64,000 nucleotides of DNA, from the NCBI GenBank assembly GCA_029851415.1, contig CM056741.1, forward strand, positions 163,853,685 to 163,917,684, written 5' to 3'. Under the pieces are notes generated by a model. It saw only the letters and a list, made by a program, of their open reading frames with translations, made no database searches and was not told the DNA's origin. Source of the DNA: Eretmocerus hayati. Taxonomy: Eukaryota; Arthropoda; Insecta; Hymenoptera; Aphelinidae. The translations under genes were made by a program, and so were the position numbers. This document shows, piece after piece, positions 12,573 to 24,000 of the stretch (the stretch's first letter is position 1; each line of letters begins with the position of its first letter).

Positions 12573-13111
12573 ATTAAAGTTATTAAGCCAGAGCGTTCAA
12601 GCTCAGTTAGACTGATTTAGTTGGTCGACTTGCTTAGGACTTCGATGGGAATCTATATTCCTCTATTGAATGAACAAAATCTGTTGAGCAGTTATGTGTG
12701 AAATTTTTGTAGGCAATGTGAAAAGTCTAAATGATTTTCTAGAGAAAAATGGTTCTTTTTGTAGTTATAATTTTCCAGATCTCAAAACCTTTGAGGTCAA
12801 TGTAATACAATGATAAATAAACCTTTGATATCAACTCGAAGCCGAAAATATAATGCCAAGTTATCATAAACTGATCCCTTATTTGATAACTGGTGCATCT
12901 TTATCTTCTTTTTGAACTTGAAGTGTGACACTTAGACAACCTTGAAACATTCTTATTGTTGCCTTTCTTCTGTATAGAAATGAGAGACATCCATAGTATT
13001 AGACTGCCTTTCAATATTTGAATGAAAAAAAACTTCCCCCCTCAGTCTGAAACAGCAAATCGAGATGGTTTCAGCTTCATTTGAATTCATTGATCTGATT
13101 CGTCAGATATT

Positions 13112-13160
13112 ATTTGTAGTCATTCATTTGTAGTAAAGCTTGAAATGAATGACTACAAAT
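13112..13160. repeat. Perfect 17 bp hairpin
   Basis: The arm ATTTGTAGTCATTCATT (13112-13128) is the exact reverse complement of 13144-13160, with a 15-base loop. It could be a tiny MITE remnant or a small-RNA hairpin. There is no further support for transcription. Confidence 0.6.
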
Positions 13161-13725
13161 TGGAAAACATGTCGTTGCTAAAGCCAAGAAACCTTCAGTG
13201 AAGCCCCATGTAAAAGGAATCATTCCCAAGACTTCCCTCTTGACGTATTCGTTCTTCAACTATAATGTGTTCCTCCCATGTAAAACCCCCAAAGACTGTG
13301 ATACATCCAAAAATATTCATAATTTTTTTACTATTCTGAACACACAAGATGCTTGAGCAATGGGTTTGACTTCACATTTATATGACAAATTTCCTGTCCA
13401 AAGCGTGTGTATAGCTTCGAACTGTTGCAAGATGAATAGTCCAACAAAAGTATAGATACTTAACCATCTTTTAAATGATATTCGTGAAGTGCGTCCCGGG
13501 AGCACGGATCGGAGAATCTACTAAAATTCCGGAATTATCCCGTTTTTATAACCAAGAGATGATGTATCACTGCTCACGATTATAGTGTTGCAATCGTATC
13601 CGTTGAACACTGGCATTACTCAAAACATGGACGAATGAGCAGTGGTAGTTTCCAAATTTCATGGACCGAAGATTTGTGAATGTTAGAGCATTAAACCCTG
13701 TTGGCTTGGGTATTATCATTTGTGA

Positions 13726-13741
13726 GGGGGGGGGGGGGGGG
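13726..13741 (+). repeat. G16 homopolymer
   Basis: An uninterrupted run of sixteen G in AT-rich intergenic DNA. Confidence 0.9.
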
Positions 13742-14989
13742 CATTCCAAAAGTTTTAGTTAAGTTCGGGACCCGCACTTACTGAACCATTCTTATCAATG
13801 TCATTCACAACTACTCGTTATTCTATACGTATCATTGAGCCGGTCATATGTGTGAAGTTCATTAACTATCAGAGATGTTACACGAGTAACCATTCATCAA
13901 TTATAAAAGTAGTCGAGCTAACGATTCGGTCTCCCTAATCATTATTGACTCATCTTCAACTTCATTCATTCATTGAGATTGAATCTTTTGAAACATTTGT
14001 CATTCATTATCGACGTTTCACTCAACAGCACAGGCCGCTTGGTGTGAAGAAAATCCAAATTGTAGACGATGAGGAAAAATCGGGCCAGTAAAGGATTCCG
14101 ATGGTTTTCAATCATGACATTTAATCTTGAGTTCCTCAGGAAGAAAAGACATGGCCTAGTCATCCTCATGATATTTCTCTCGAGCTCATGATTTATGGAT
14201 TAGAAATAAAAATAAGAATTTGAGCACATAAATCAATAAGAAATGATAAGATGAAATTGATTCGGTCAAGCAACTTCACCAGTAAAAATCATGACTCATA
14301 ACAGGAATAATTTGCCTCAAGAATTTTTCATAAGAGCAAACGGATTTGCCTGAACTCCGTTAAATGCTCTAATCAAAATTAATTAATTTTTTTTCTCTAA
14401 TCAAATTCGAGATAATTGTTATTTAAGAAGGCAAAACATGAGCTCGATATGAAATTCTCATTTTTCAAATGAATTCTACTTCATTGTTATTTTGCTATGT
14501 CCATGATTAAATGTGAAACCTCCTCCAAGACGACGAGCTTCAGTTTCTTGGCCTGGCTCTTAAATATAAGCCAAGCTATTTCTTGATTTAATATCATTTT
14601 TTTTATTATTTTTTTTTTCTATAAATATTGGCTCAAATCATAGACGTGTCTTGTGATTGAAATCTGAAGGTATCGTATTCATCACTCATTCTGTCACGAC
14701 TCTGTGTGTATGAACTTATACCCGAATCTGATCATCGTAGATACTCAGTCATACCTGTGAATCTATCAGTACGAGTGTGAAAGTAGTGAGTCTCAACAAA
14801 CTACTTGTACCTACAAATTAGAGAGAAGCATAGAAGCGAATGTACCAAATCATATTAGCATCATCAAGGTTCGTCTATTTACGGAAGCGATTCTCATTTG
14901 ATTTGCTGAATTTCTTTAAATCATTCACTCACTATTTAACAACTATCGATACATTTTCAACTACGAATAGAGTGATTCATTATTTCGAA

Positions 14990-15185
14990 ATTGAAGCCAC
15001 CACGGCTTCGTGGATACGCAGAAGGCAGGGGTTCGAATCTCGGCCGGCACCAATGTGAATTTTCATAAGTGCTTTTCGGTGATTTCGGTGATTCGGAACC
15101 CACTTTAAACTGTAAGTCCCGCAGAATAACCTCAAAAAGAGGTTGAGAATGCGCTAATGAAAAATAAAAAAATTATTACGAGACA
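14990..15185 (+). mobile_element. tRNA-derived SINE, 5' truncated or diverged head
   Basis: The segment carries a pol III B-box-like word GGTTCGAATCT followed by CGGCCGGCACCA, then an unrelated body (GTGAATTTTCATAAG, CTGTAAGTCCCGC) and an A-rich end near 15165-15180. The upstream part does not form a tRNA cloverleaf, so this is a SINE rather than a tRNA gene. Confidence 0.6.
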
Positions 15186-15783
15186 CCGTGTTGTCTTGTC
15201 TCAACAATGTTTCAATTTTTCAATAGAGAACTAATCTGGAACAAAACGAAGCGATTCACGAACATTCTTACATTTGAGGCACTTTGACATTTTAGCCCTG
15301 GGAGGCTGGATCACGAAATTCTTCAACAATTAATTCAGGTAACCTTTAAAAGAAAGCAATATTCATTCTTTCATACACCGTGTAAGGATAAATACTCCTT
15401 TTTGTTGAAACTCACAAATCAATAATCAAATTGAATCCTTCAAATCGTATCTGCCCACTAAATATTCAACATTGAACCTGACACGCATCAATCGTAGTTT
15501 CGGCATCTAAAATATTCATCACGAATAGATCCAAAAATTATAATGCCCATCAATATCTATACCAAACGTGCTAATGAATAATTCAGCAAAAATCAAAGTG
15601 CACGTGCACTGGGGTACTATCATCCTTCAACTTTGCATAAATTAGAATTCCTCTCACAATTTCAATAAAAATCATTTCACCACAATTCGTGTCACTTTTC
15701 TTTGATGCATCGCTTGAGTTCGAGTGTTTCAATTTCAACCTAAGATCTCGCTCTTGTTTTCTACGTTACATAAAAGTCGCCTT

Positions 15784-15885
15784 GCGGGTGGTGGCGTAGT
15801 GGTGAGTGATGAGATAGATAGAGACAAGAGGCAGAAGAAAAAGAAGAAGAAAGAGATAGAGAAAGAAAGTGAGCTTGAGAGCTTG
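15784..15885 (+). repeat. SINE-head-like A box followed by AG-rich tract
   Basis: GGTGGCGTAGTGGT resembles a tRNA/SINE A box. It is followed directly by a purine-rich AGA/AAG tract to about 15880 with no B box. It may be a truncated SINE head fused to simple sequence. Weak evidence. Confidence 0.3.
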
Positions 15886-17564
15886 CAAACATGTGCCCGA
15901 GTGAGCTCACACATAGCCCAGTTTTAAATTAAGAACTTGCACTGTGGCTGTGAGTATGGAGGTGAACAAATACGTTTCATTCGGGGATCATTAAACTGGA
16001 CCTCGACTTTTTTGACGAAAACAGTCTTTACTGAGGTTTCTGGATTATAAGCATTAAGTACATCGGGATAATATTCGTAAATAGTGTATAGCAAGATGTA
16101 GGAAATGAATGTTCTCGAAAATTTATCTAGTTTGAACTGTCAAAATTTCAGAGACTAACAATGGCATGTGGTTTTTGATCAAATATTCCATATGGCCGAG
16201 CTAAAAATGGGTCAAAATACCTGGGGAATCTATGAGTTTAATGGAGCTAGAAAATATTATTTCTAAATTCACTTTTTTAATTTCAACTAGTTATATGAGA
16301 GTTACAAAGCTTCAAGTCAGACTTTTTGACACCGAGGACAAATTCATCACCAAAATATTTTGACTTACACTTTCTAGAGATAAAAATACTATCAGTTATG
16401 ACTACTATCCTCATTTGATGTAGATAGAGTAGAGTTGATTCGTATCATTAAATTTCCAATTTAGAGAAATCCTGTTTTCAGAAACATTTACAAAAAGTAA
16501 GCCTTTGATTAATCGTTTCCCTTCGATACTGTAATCCCAATGGTTTCAATTTTGATCACGCCAAAGAAGAAGAAAAATGAAATAGAGACTATTGTTAGGA
16601 TTCCAGCAGATTGTCTCTTGATGAACGGGTATCAACAGAGAAGATTTGCAATTTTATAAAAATTCACAAAAGCTCGATTTTTCTGCTTATTTTCTCGTCT
16701 CATTTGTGTGGTTTACGTGTCATGAACAATAAGTCTTGTGACTACTTCTTTCATCTACTTTGATTCTTTCATCGTCTCACCAGTACTTCAAAGAGGAGAA
16801 TCGTCAGATTCTTGTAGTGCTCTGTCTTATTGACGACCCTTATGTAACCGAAACATTATTGGATACCCAAGATTCTCGTCATCATCAATGGTACATCGTC
16901 GTACGCCTTTTCCTGATACAGAAGAGGATATTTAATCAACAACAAAATCCAAGAAAAAAAAATTAAATGGTTCAACCAACTCAATAGGTATTGAATATTC
17001 AACAACTTTTGATTGGCTAAGACGGTCAAGTTTTTTTTCCGTGTGCAAGACATTTGATGAAAATGAAGTCAACAAAATATAATGACATCAACATATACTT
17101 CAGTACAATCTAGTTGAAAAGAGGCTTCATTTCCAATAGATCCTCAATCACTCTGGAGATTTTGTTAGGACCAGGATAATTTTGAAAAAAACCTCCCCCT
17201 TTATTTTGTTATTAGGGTGTATCAGACACACGAATGACTCTCAACATCGTTACAACGTTACATGCAGCATTATTTTTTGTAAGGATATTTCTTACTTTGT
17301 GGTTGGTGCACGCTTTGGCTTTTGCCTTTCATTTCCATGAGTAACACGGATCTCTACATCTCTGCAGAAAAAACGAAATAATGTAACAGTGGGACTTATA
17401 GGACAGAAATATCAGGGTACCATTGCATACTGTCATTATTGGTATCAATGAAACATAGCTATTAAATATCGTTCATATGTGGACACAGCCTTTTCCAAAT
17501 TTGTATGTCAGACTTGAGCACCACAAGGGAATAGTTTATCACACTATATCTCTGGAACTATCTG

Positions 17565-18180
17565 AGGGGGACGGAATTGACGGGGACGGAATTGAAATTT
17601 CACCTCACAAAAATTCCCACGGCTCGCCAACTAATCGTAGACTCTTTCCCGCATAGATTTCATCCAATGCAACCAAATACTTCAAGAAAATGTGTTCCAC
17701 AAAGGGATATAGCGCGTTGGGGAGGAGCACAACATGGGGACGGAATTGACCGAAAATTTTGTACGCCATTCTTTAAACACGTTCATGAGGTGCGCTCGGC
17801 TACAGATTCGAGTTTTCTGCTACTGTCGCGCATTGGATAGGTGTATGTGGGTTTCTAGAAATCAACCTCATTGGTTAGAAAGGCTCAATAGACTATCGGG
17901 AACTTTGCTGACCTAATTAGTGTTGTGCGAGCAGTTTCGGTGCAAATCCGTCTTCAAAATGTCAGATGTCCGTGCGCGAACTAAGCAAGTAATTTCGACT
18001 CGCAAAGTGGTGGATTATATTATTTGACGTATTACAAATTGAAGTACATAGCTACACATACAGGTTTTTGACTCTGCATATAAGCGTTGCAGTGAATGCA
18101 AGAGTCAAAGTTAGGTTTTCTACAGGGGACGGTATTGACATTTCGGCCCTTTATGAGGCACTACAAATTACGGGGACGTC
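17565..18180. mobile_element. Possible non-autonomous element with repeated GGGGACGGAATTGA
   Basis: The word GGGGACGGAATTGA occurs at 17567-17580 and 17582-17595 and again at 17736-17749. A variant, GGGGACGGTATTGA, lies at 18124-18137, and a partial GGGGACG follows at 18174. The recurrence within 600 bp and the intervening non-coding AT-rich DNA resemble the 1 kb element at 23.65 kb, which is built around a different repeated word. Boundaries and target duplication were not resolved. Confidence 0.45.
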
Positions 18181-18199
18181 ATGAATCGCCTCAGAAACT

Positions 18200-19780
18200 A
18201 TTAACATAGTTGCGCACCAATAAAATATACCCCAGAAAATTGCTACAATACACATTCCAACCCTTGGAAACTTGGAGGAACTTGGAACACGCAAAATCAC
18301 ACTTTCAACGGAATCAATGATATAATAATACACGATGAGACACTTTATACAGTATACTATTGCTGTAGCAAGTCGATAAATTAACGGGAGGGGCTGATCG
18401 AGTCCATTCCACAAACGATAATCGTGGTTCCACAACACGCATTTGGAATGTAGGATATACTGGATTATAATCCTAAGGCGCATAATCCTGTCCATCGATC
18501 AACGCCAGCCTATTTACTCAGTCCCAGCAGGAGTCCAGCTCTCTCAAACCCTAAACCCTTCTCCCCTTTGTTCTACCCTCTCACTTAGCGTCACGTTCAA
18601 TACCCAAGTCACTGAATTGTGTACATACATATACAGATACAAAGTAACACTAAGCTGGTGTTGGAACTTATACGACGTGTATCGAATATGGAGCTCGTGG
18701 TCACAATTCACGCGGTTTTTTTTCACCCTCTTGATGCCATCATGTATCAAGTTGACATGCCTTGTATCTTCGTTTGGATTCTGTTTCGTGCGCATCGCGA
18801 TAACACTATAGAGCAAAGAAGAGGCCACCAGAGAGATGTGGAAATGAAATGGGAGATAGACGGTTGGACGATGACGTCAAGAAGAAACATCGTTGCCCTC
18901 GGATTGTTCATGTGCAATGACCGCTACTGTTTGTCCCTTCGTTGTGACAATTTCTGTGAAAAATTGGCGATGATGATTTCAAAAGTTGGGGAAGTTTGAG
19001 AATTTTTTTTTTCGTGTGTTCAAAAATTGTCCTCGACCAATGGACTGTATCAACCGTGGCGAACCTAACTGATTCTAACGTTTTATCGTGGCGTGTTTGA
19101 AAGATTCAGCCGCTCACCCTAATTAAATTATCTTCGCATTAGCCCGGAAGTCGTACGCGAGGGGCAAGGGAAAACTTCTAGAGTGAGAAAATCTGCTCCG
19201 GAGAGTTTGGCACATGTTTAATGTTATCACAAATCTCAAGCCACTGTTTTCCACCATGAACATCGAAACTGTAACAATTAGAATCCCCAGATTACATTTT
19301 TGAGGGGTGAATGTCAGCCAATCGATCAAAAAAGCCATAAGCCAGCAAGTCAGGGTCGGCAGACCCAGATGATCGGTCACCCATCCATAAATACTAACCG
19401 CGCGCAACAATGCTTGAATTTGATGATAGGTTGAGCTCCCACCCCCCCCCCCCCTCAATGCGTGAGTAGAATTCGAGAATGGGAGAATAATAATTTCGAG
19501 TAAGGTACACGCGTGGCTTTTTTGAAATAATTACTGAAGCCCTGCTCATCGATGTTATTGAGAATCTTAATTTTTACACTTCATTCAGAGCTATACGTTT
19601 ATATAGAATCAGAATTTAAGGCGATGCGACCACGCAAACTGATCACGGAACTTCATACTTATCTTACTCAAAAACTTGAGGGCTTTAAAACTAAATATGA
19701 GTTGTCGAATACTTATTACTATCTTTGGCTTGTATTTCTTCAATTAATTCAAATTGGAGATATCCCACCAACGTAGCACT
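18200..19780. other. Gene-free intergenic DNA
   Basis: Several short frames on both strands overlap here, but none has a recognisable domain or plausible splice partners. A C13 run lies at 19442-19454. Confidence 0.5.
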
Positions 19781-19797
19781 CAGGACTGATTCTCTGC

Positions 19798-19876
19798 TGA
19801 ACTAGAATCATGCCCTATGCATAAGTATACCTATATCGATGTTTACGATATAGCTACAAGGCATGATTCTAGTTCA
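19798..19876. repeat. 79 bp hairpin with perfect 17 bp arms
   Basis: TGAACTAGAATCATGCC (19798-19814) is exactly complementary to 19860-19876. An inner TATATCG/CGATATA pair lengthens the stem. The size suits a very short MITE or a pre-miRNA-like hairpin. No other evidence decides between them. Confidence 0.65.
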
Positions 19877-20054
19877 CGCGTCGACTGCCTCATGCAATTC
19901 TATACGGAAAAATTGGCGCTCAAGTCGGGGGACACGTCGAATCAGAACAGTATAAGAGGAAAATGAGACCCCGATTTGGCAACGGGTACTTCTCTCGCTT
20001 CCTAACCTATAATACAGGCACATTTTCATCCACAAAGTTTTCAAAATCTCTTAT

Positions 20055-20404
20055 AATTTGGGCCAAACGACGAATTGTCGAATCTAAGTTAGATGATGAT
20101 GAAGATTCGCCAACGTCTCGTTTAACCCAAATCGTAAAGGAACAAGAGTTTTGTGAACAAACTTCTCAAGTTCCCTCACGATTTGAGTTAAACGAAAAGC
20201 TGACGAATAATTAATATTATCCATCTTGTATTCGTCTTCTCGTCGTTTAGCTTAAATTTCAAGAGAATCGGGAAAAATGAGAATGAAGATGTGCCTCCAT
20301 TAAACAAGAAGTAATGTATTGTAGGTTAGGAGAGACCTGCGATCAAGTTATCCACATTTTTCTACTACATTCTTGTAATTTGGGCTGAAAGACGGATTGT
20401 GAAC
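20055..20404. repeat. Alternating-orientation array of ~32 bp repeats
   Basis: A unit resembling AATTTGGGYYAAACGACG with a GTCGAAT-like end occurs forward at 20055-20084, inverted at 20104-20135, forward at 20177-20209, inverted at 20230-20260 and forward at 20375-20404. The first four form two adjacent imperfect hairpins. No coding frame spans them. It lies about 0.7 kb upstream of the PARG-family gene. Confidence 0.7.
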
Positions 20405-21068
20405 AAGTTGAATAATAAAAAGTACTTGACGACTCGTCTCAAAGGTTGAATCATCAAAATTTTCATTCGAGATGTGTTTTCAAGTTCCATGGTCGCGTTG
20501 CAGATCTCATTATTATCCTCATGCGTTTATGGAACAGCTTCTGGAAAATTATCTTGAAATTTCATGTCACCTATTCAAGAATTTTGTTGATAGATCATGA
20601 ACAGATTGGAAAGAAACCTTTTCGGTTTTCAAAAATCGAAAAAATGTACTCTTCCTTTCAAAAGAATGCGAAGATGAACTCCCTGTGGTGAGTTACATTT
20701 TTTAAAAGAAGATGTCAGGAAATAGTGAGTGATCCTTTTGAAACTGCTCACGCTGTGTTAATGATTGGGAAAAGGTTGCAAAGTATCTCAGAATTATTCA
20801 TTTGAGCCACAAATACATAAAATAGTCGAAATTAGACAACGGCACAAGACCCCTTGCCTTTTTGTTTGACGACAGAATGTTCTATGAAAAAACGCACGTT
20901 CGGAACCCCTCTTCTGGTCCTCAATTTCCTTCTGAGACGAACTAATCATAAATCTTGTATCTCTGCTTCAAATATTCTAGAAAATTTGACGTTACATTCA
21001 TGTGAAATTTGTTTCGTATCATTACAGGCTGATCGAGTCTTTACCTCTGGAGGGGGGTAACCAAAAGG

Positions 21069-24000
21069 ATGGCGTTGGTGATGTTACCTTGTGATTTGCC
21101 GTGGTGGCCAGCGGTTACAAAGCAACTGGACAAAGCTGCACGAGCCAAGTCCTCGTCTGATCTTGTTGATGCCATGCAAAAAATTCATGAGATGTGCAAG
21201 TGAGTAGCCTCTCTAATCACTTTCAAAATTGCAATGTCGAGCAAAATAGCGGAATCGAATTAAAATTGCCTTCGTCCGAGAATATGTCTCGATTCCAAAA
21301 TACGGTAGTCCAGTGCATACAGTCAAAATAAAATCACGAAAAACCATAGCCTCGTAGTAAAAGTGTTGAAGGTATAGGTACCGAAAAATTTCACGGTACG
21401 CAGAGAATTTTGGCGAATCAAATAGACATTTTCGACAATTCTGTGAACGGGTCATGACAAGATAAGTTTGCAAAATGAGAGGAAAAATTGAGTCATGATT
21501 TTTACATGATAGTAAATGATGAAGAACTTATCCCTGTAATAAGATAAGGAAATGGCTCGAAATGCGGTTTTGAGCCAATCATGCCTCTGTAATAGAGAAG
21601 GAAAATATGAGGGCCGTTTGCTTTGTAATAGAAGCGTCGTGTAGTGAAAATACTCTTATGTGTGTACTCTGTATCACCTGTCTGGAGTAGACTTGAAACG
21701 TGCAGACTAAGAATAGCTCGAGTATTAGAGGCCGAGTGGATGTGTGAATGTTTTTTTGGTGTTGTAAACATACCATGCAGTCTTTCGAACTCAATTAGTC
21801 ACTACGAACGTTCATTCGGCATTTTAGTTTTCGACTTGCCATTCGTCTTGATCAATCGGTCTGGATTAAGTGTAGTAGTGTTTTAATTTGTATCACTTAA
21901 GAGTCGTTTTCAGGTAATGGGATTATGGATATCAGAGGATCGTCCATTGCAAATTCTCAGTATGATGTGTCAAAAATTCACGGTCAAACTGATATTTCTT
22001 TGGTGGTTACAAAAAGGTTCAACTATTATTATTATACAACTATGAATGCAGTTTTGAACAAATATCAATACATAGCCCACTACAAAAACAAATTTTTACT
22101 CTCAAATTGCCGTAGTGTCTAACTGTTGCTACATTTTTAATAATAAAAAAAAAACTGTTGCTACATTAGTTCAAATCTGACCGTTAGATGAAAAAATACA
22201 TTTTTTTTCTTCATGTCAGAAAATACGACGATGTGAAGAGTATTCGACTTCAATAAAGGTTCATAGCCTTAGAATCAGGCAAATTTTGTCTTACACATCT
22301 TCTGCTGTACGAGCTATGTTTACACATGTGAAACTGTTCAAAGTTGAATATTCAACCGCTCGACAAATAATTTTGTATATGATTGTGATTTTTATGTGTT
22401 CGCGAATCGTCAAAATCTCAATCGTGGATTTATAAGAAGTTTCAAAAGGATATGGAATTATTTTCCCATCTCTCGCAAAAGAAGTATAATCTAACCTATT
22501 AGAAACATGATAAACATGCATTGATGAGCCCGAGAGTTCTGCAGTTCAGCTACGAATGATGCTTGCTGTAAGATCAAATCCTGCTTCAGACGAAGCGCTT
22601 GCTCATTTTGAAGATTCTTATCTCACATTTGTTGCTCTTTCTCATGTAAAACATACGATTCCATGAACATATATGATCATAGAATCCGAGGATTCCATGG
22701 TCATAAATGATCATACGTAAAACCGTTCCAAACATTTTATTCCAGAAAGTTGTGATATATTGATTCAAACCTATTCTAACCTCAATACGTTACAACACTG
22801 ATCATATACTACTGAAAAAAAATCTTTCGAGGAGTCGGTCTCGAGCTTCAAAAAAATGACATTTTTTACGAAACCTTTCGCTTCAGTGCTTCCAATGTTC
22901 AAAACCTGAGAATGACTCCGAAAAAGGTTTTTCTGGTCGATGTTTCATCAATACTGTGAGATATTGATGTTAAACCAGTTGTAAATGAGTATATCACGTC
23001 TTTCCGGGATAAAAATGACAAATTTTCAAACCGGTTCTATACCTGATCACATATGAACATGGAATCCACGGATTCCATGATCATGTATGTTCATGGAATC
23101 TTATGTTCTACATGGGTTGCGGTAAGAACGAAATTAATCTGATGAGTGTAAGGATTCCTTTCTGTAATGTTGAGAACCTTTTTTCACTTGAATGAATGAC
23201 CAAATCAACTTTTATGATGTGTTTGTGTGTGTATTGGCATTCCAGGGGGGGGGGGGCTGGGGGACCCCGTCTGATATAGCCATCAACGGACTTTTTTCGC
23301 AATGAGCAAGTATTCAGGATTTTTCTTAGTACTCAGACGGATCTTGAGTTTTTCAGAATTTTGTGGTGTGGTTATTTGGGTGTTGTTTTTCGTGTGAGGC
23401 GCATTACGTGATTCTTATTCCGACCGGGAACATTGCCCGAAAAATTCCCCTCCTCAAAGGAAAATTCCGAGCTGACCCGACCGGGATTCGAACCCGCGCC
23501 GCTCGAGCGCCCCGACTTTCAGCCGACTAAGCGCTCCCCAACACTTAACCAACTGAGCCACCGGGGGCTCTAACAACCTTTATGGGTTGCATGAGTAAAT
23601 ATACCAAAAATTGGAAAACTATAAGATCAATTCTTTTCAAAACAAAAATTTGTTACCGTTAATCGGGGTAACTTTGGAACACGGAGGGTAACTTTGGAAC
23701 AACCCATGAAAGAGTGGTTATCACGTACAGTTGGCTAGGCAGATGACCCTGAGACTTCAATACCGATTTCTCTTACTTGGGGCGCTTCATGAACAATGTT
23801 CTGCATTGGCGCAAGGGCCTCCAACAGCTTTTAATCCGTTCATAAGCTCACTTCTTCAGAAGTATGTATTCAATCCAACAAACAGGCTCTCGGGGAAAGT
23901 GGTGTGGTTCCGACTTTAGCAGGTCGAATCCAAGGTAACCGAGCTAGATTCCACGTATCTGTACACATATCTGGACGAATCGATCATTGTCTTATTCCCA

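Noticed and set aside
15000..15054. tRNA gene on the plus strand
   Set aside because: Only the B-box half and a CCGGCACCA end are tRNA-like; no cloverleaf forms.
18443..18999. Overlapping 122- and 126-codon plus-strand frames
   Set aside because: No recognisable domain, no splice partners, and AT-rich intergenic composition.
23473..23571. tRNA gene on the minus strand
   Set aside because: A and B boxes are present but the acceptor arms do not pair and a SINE body follows, so it is a SINE head.
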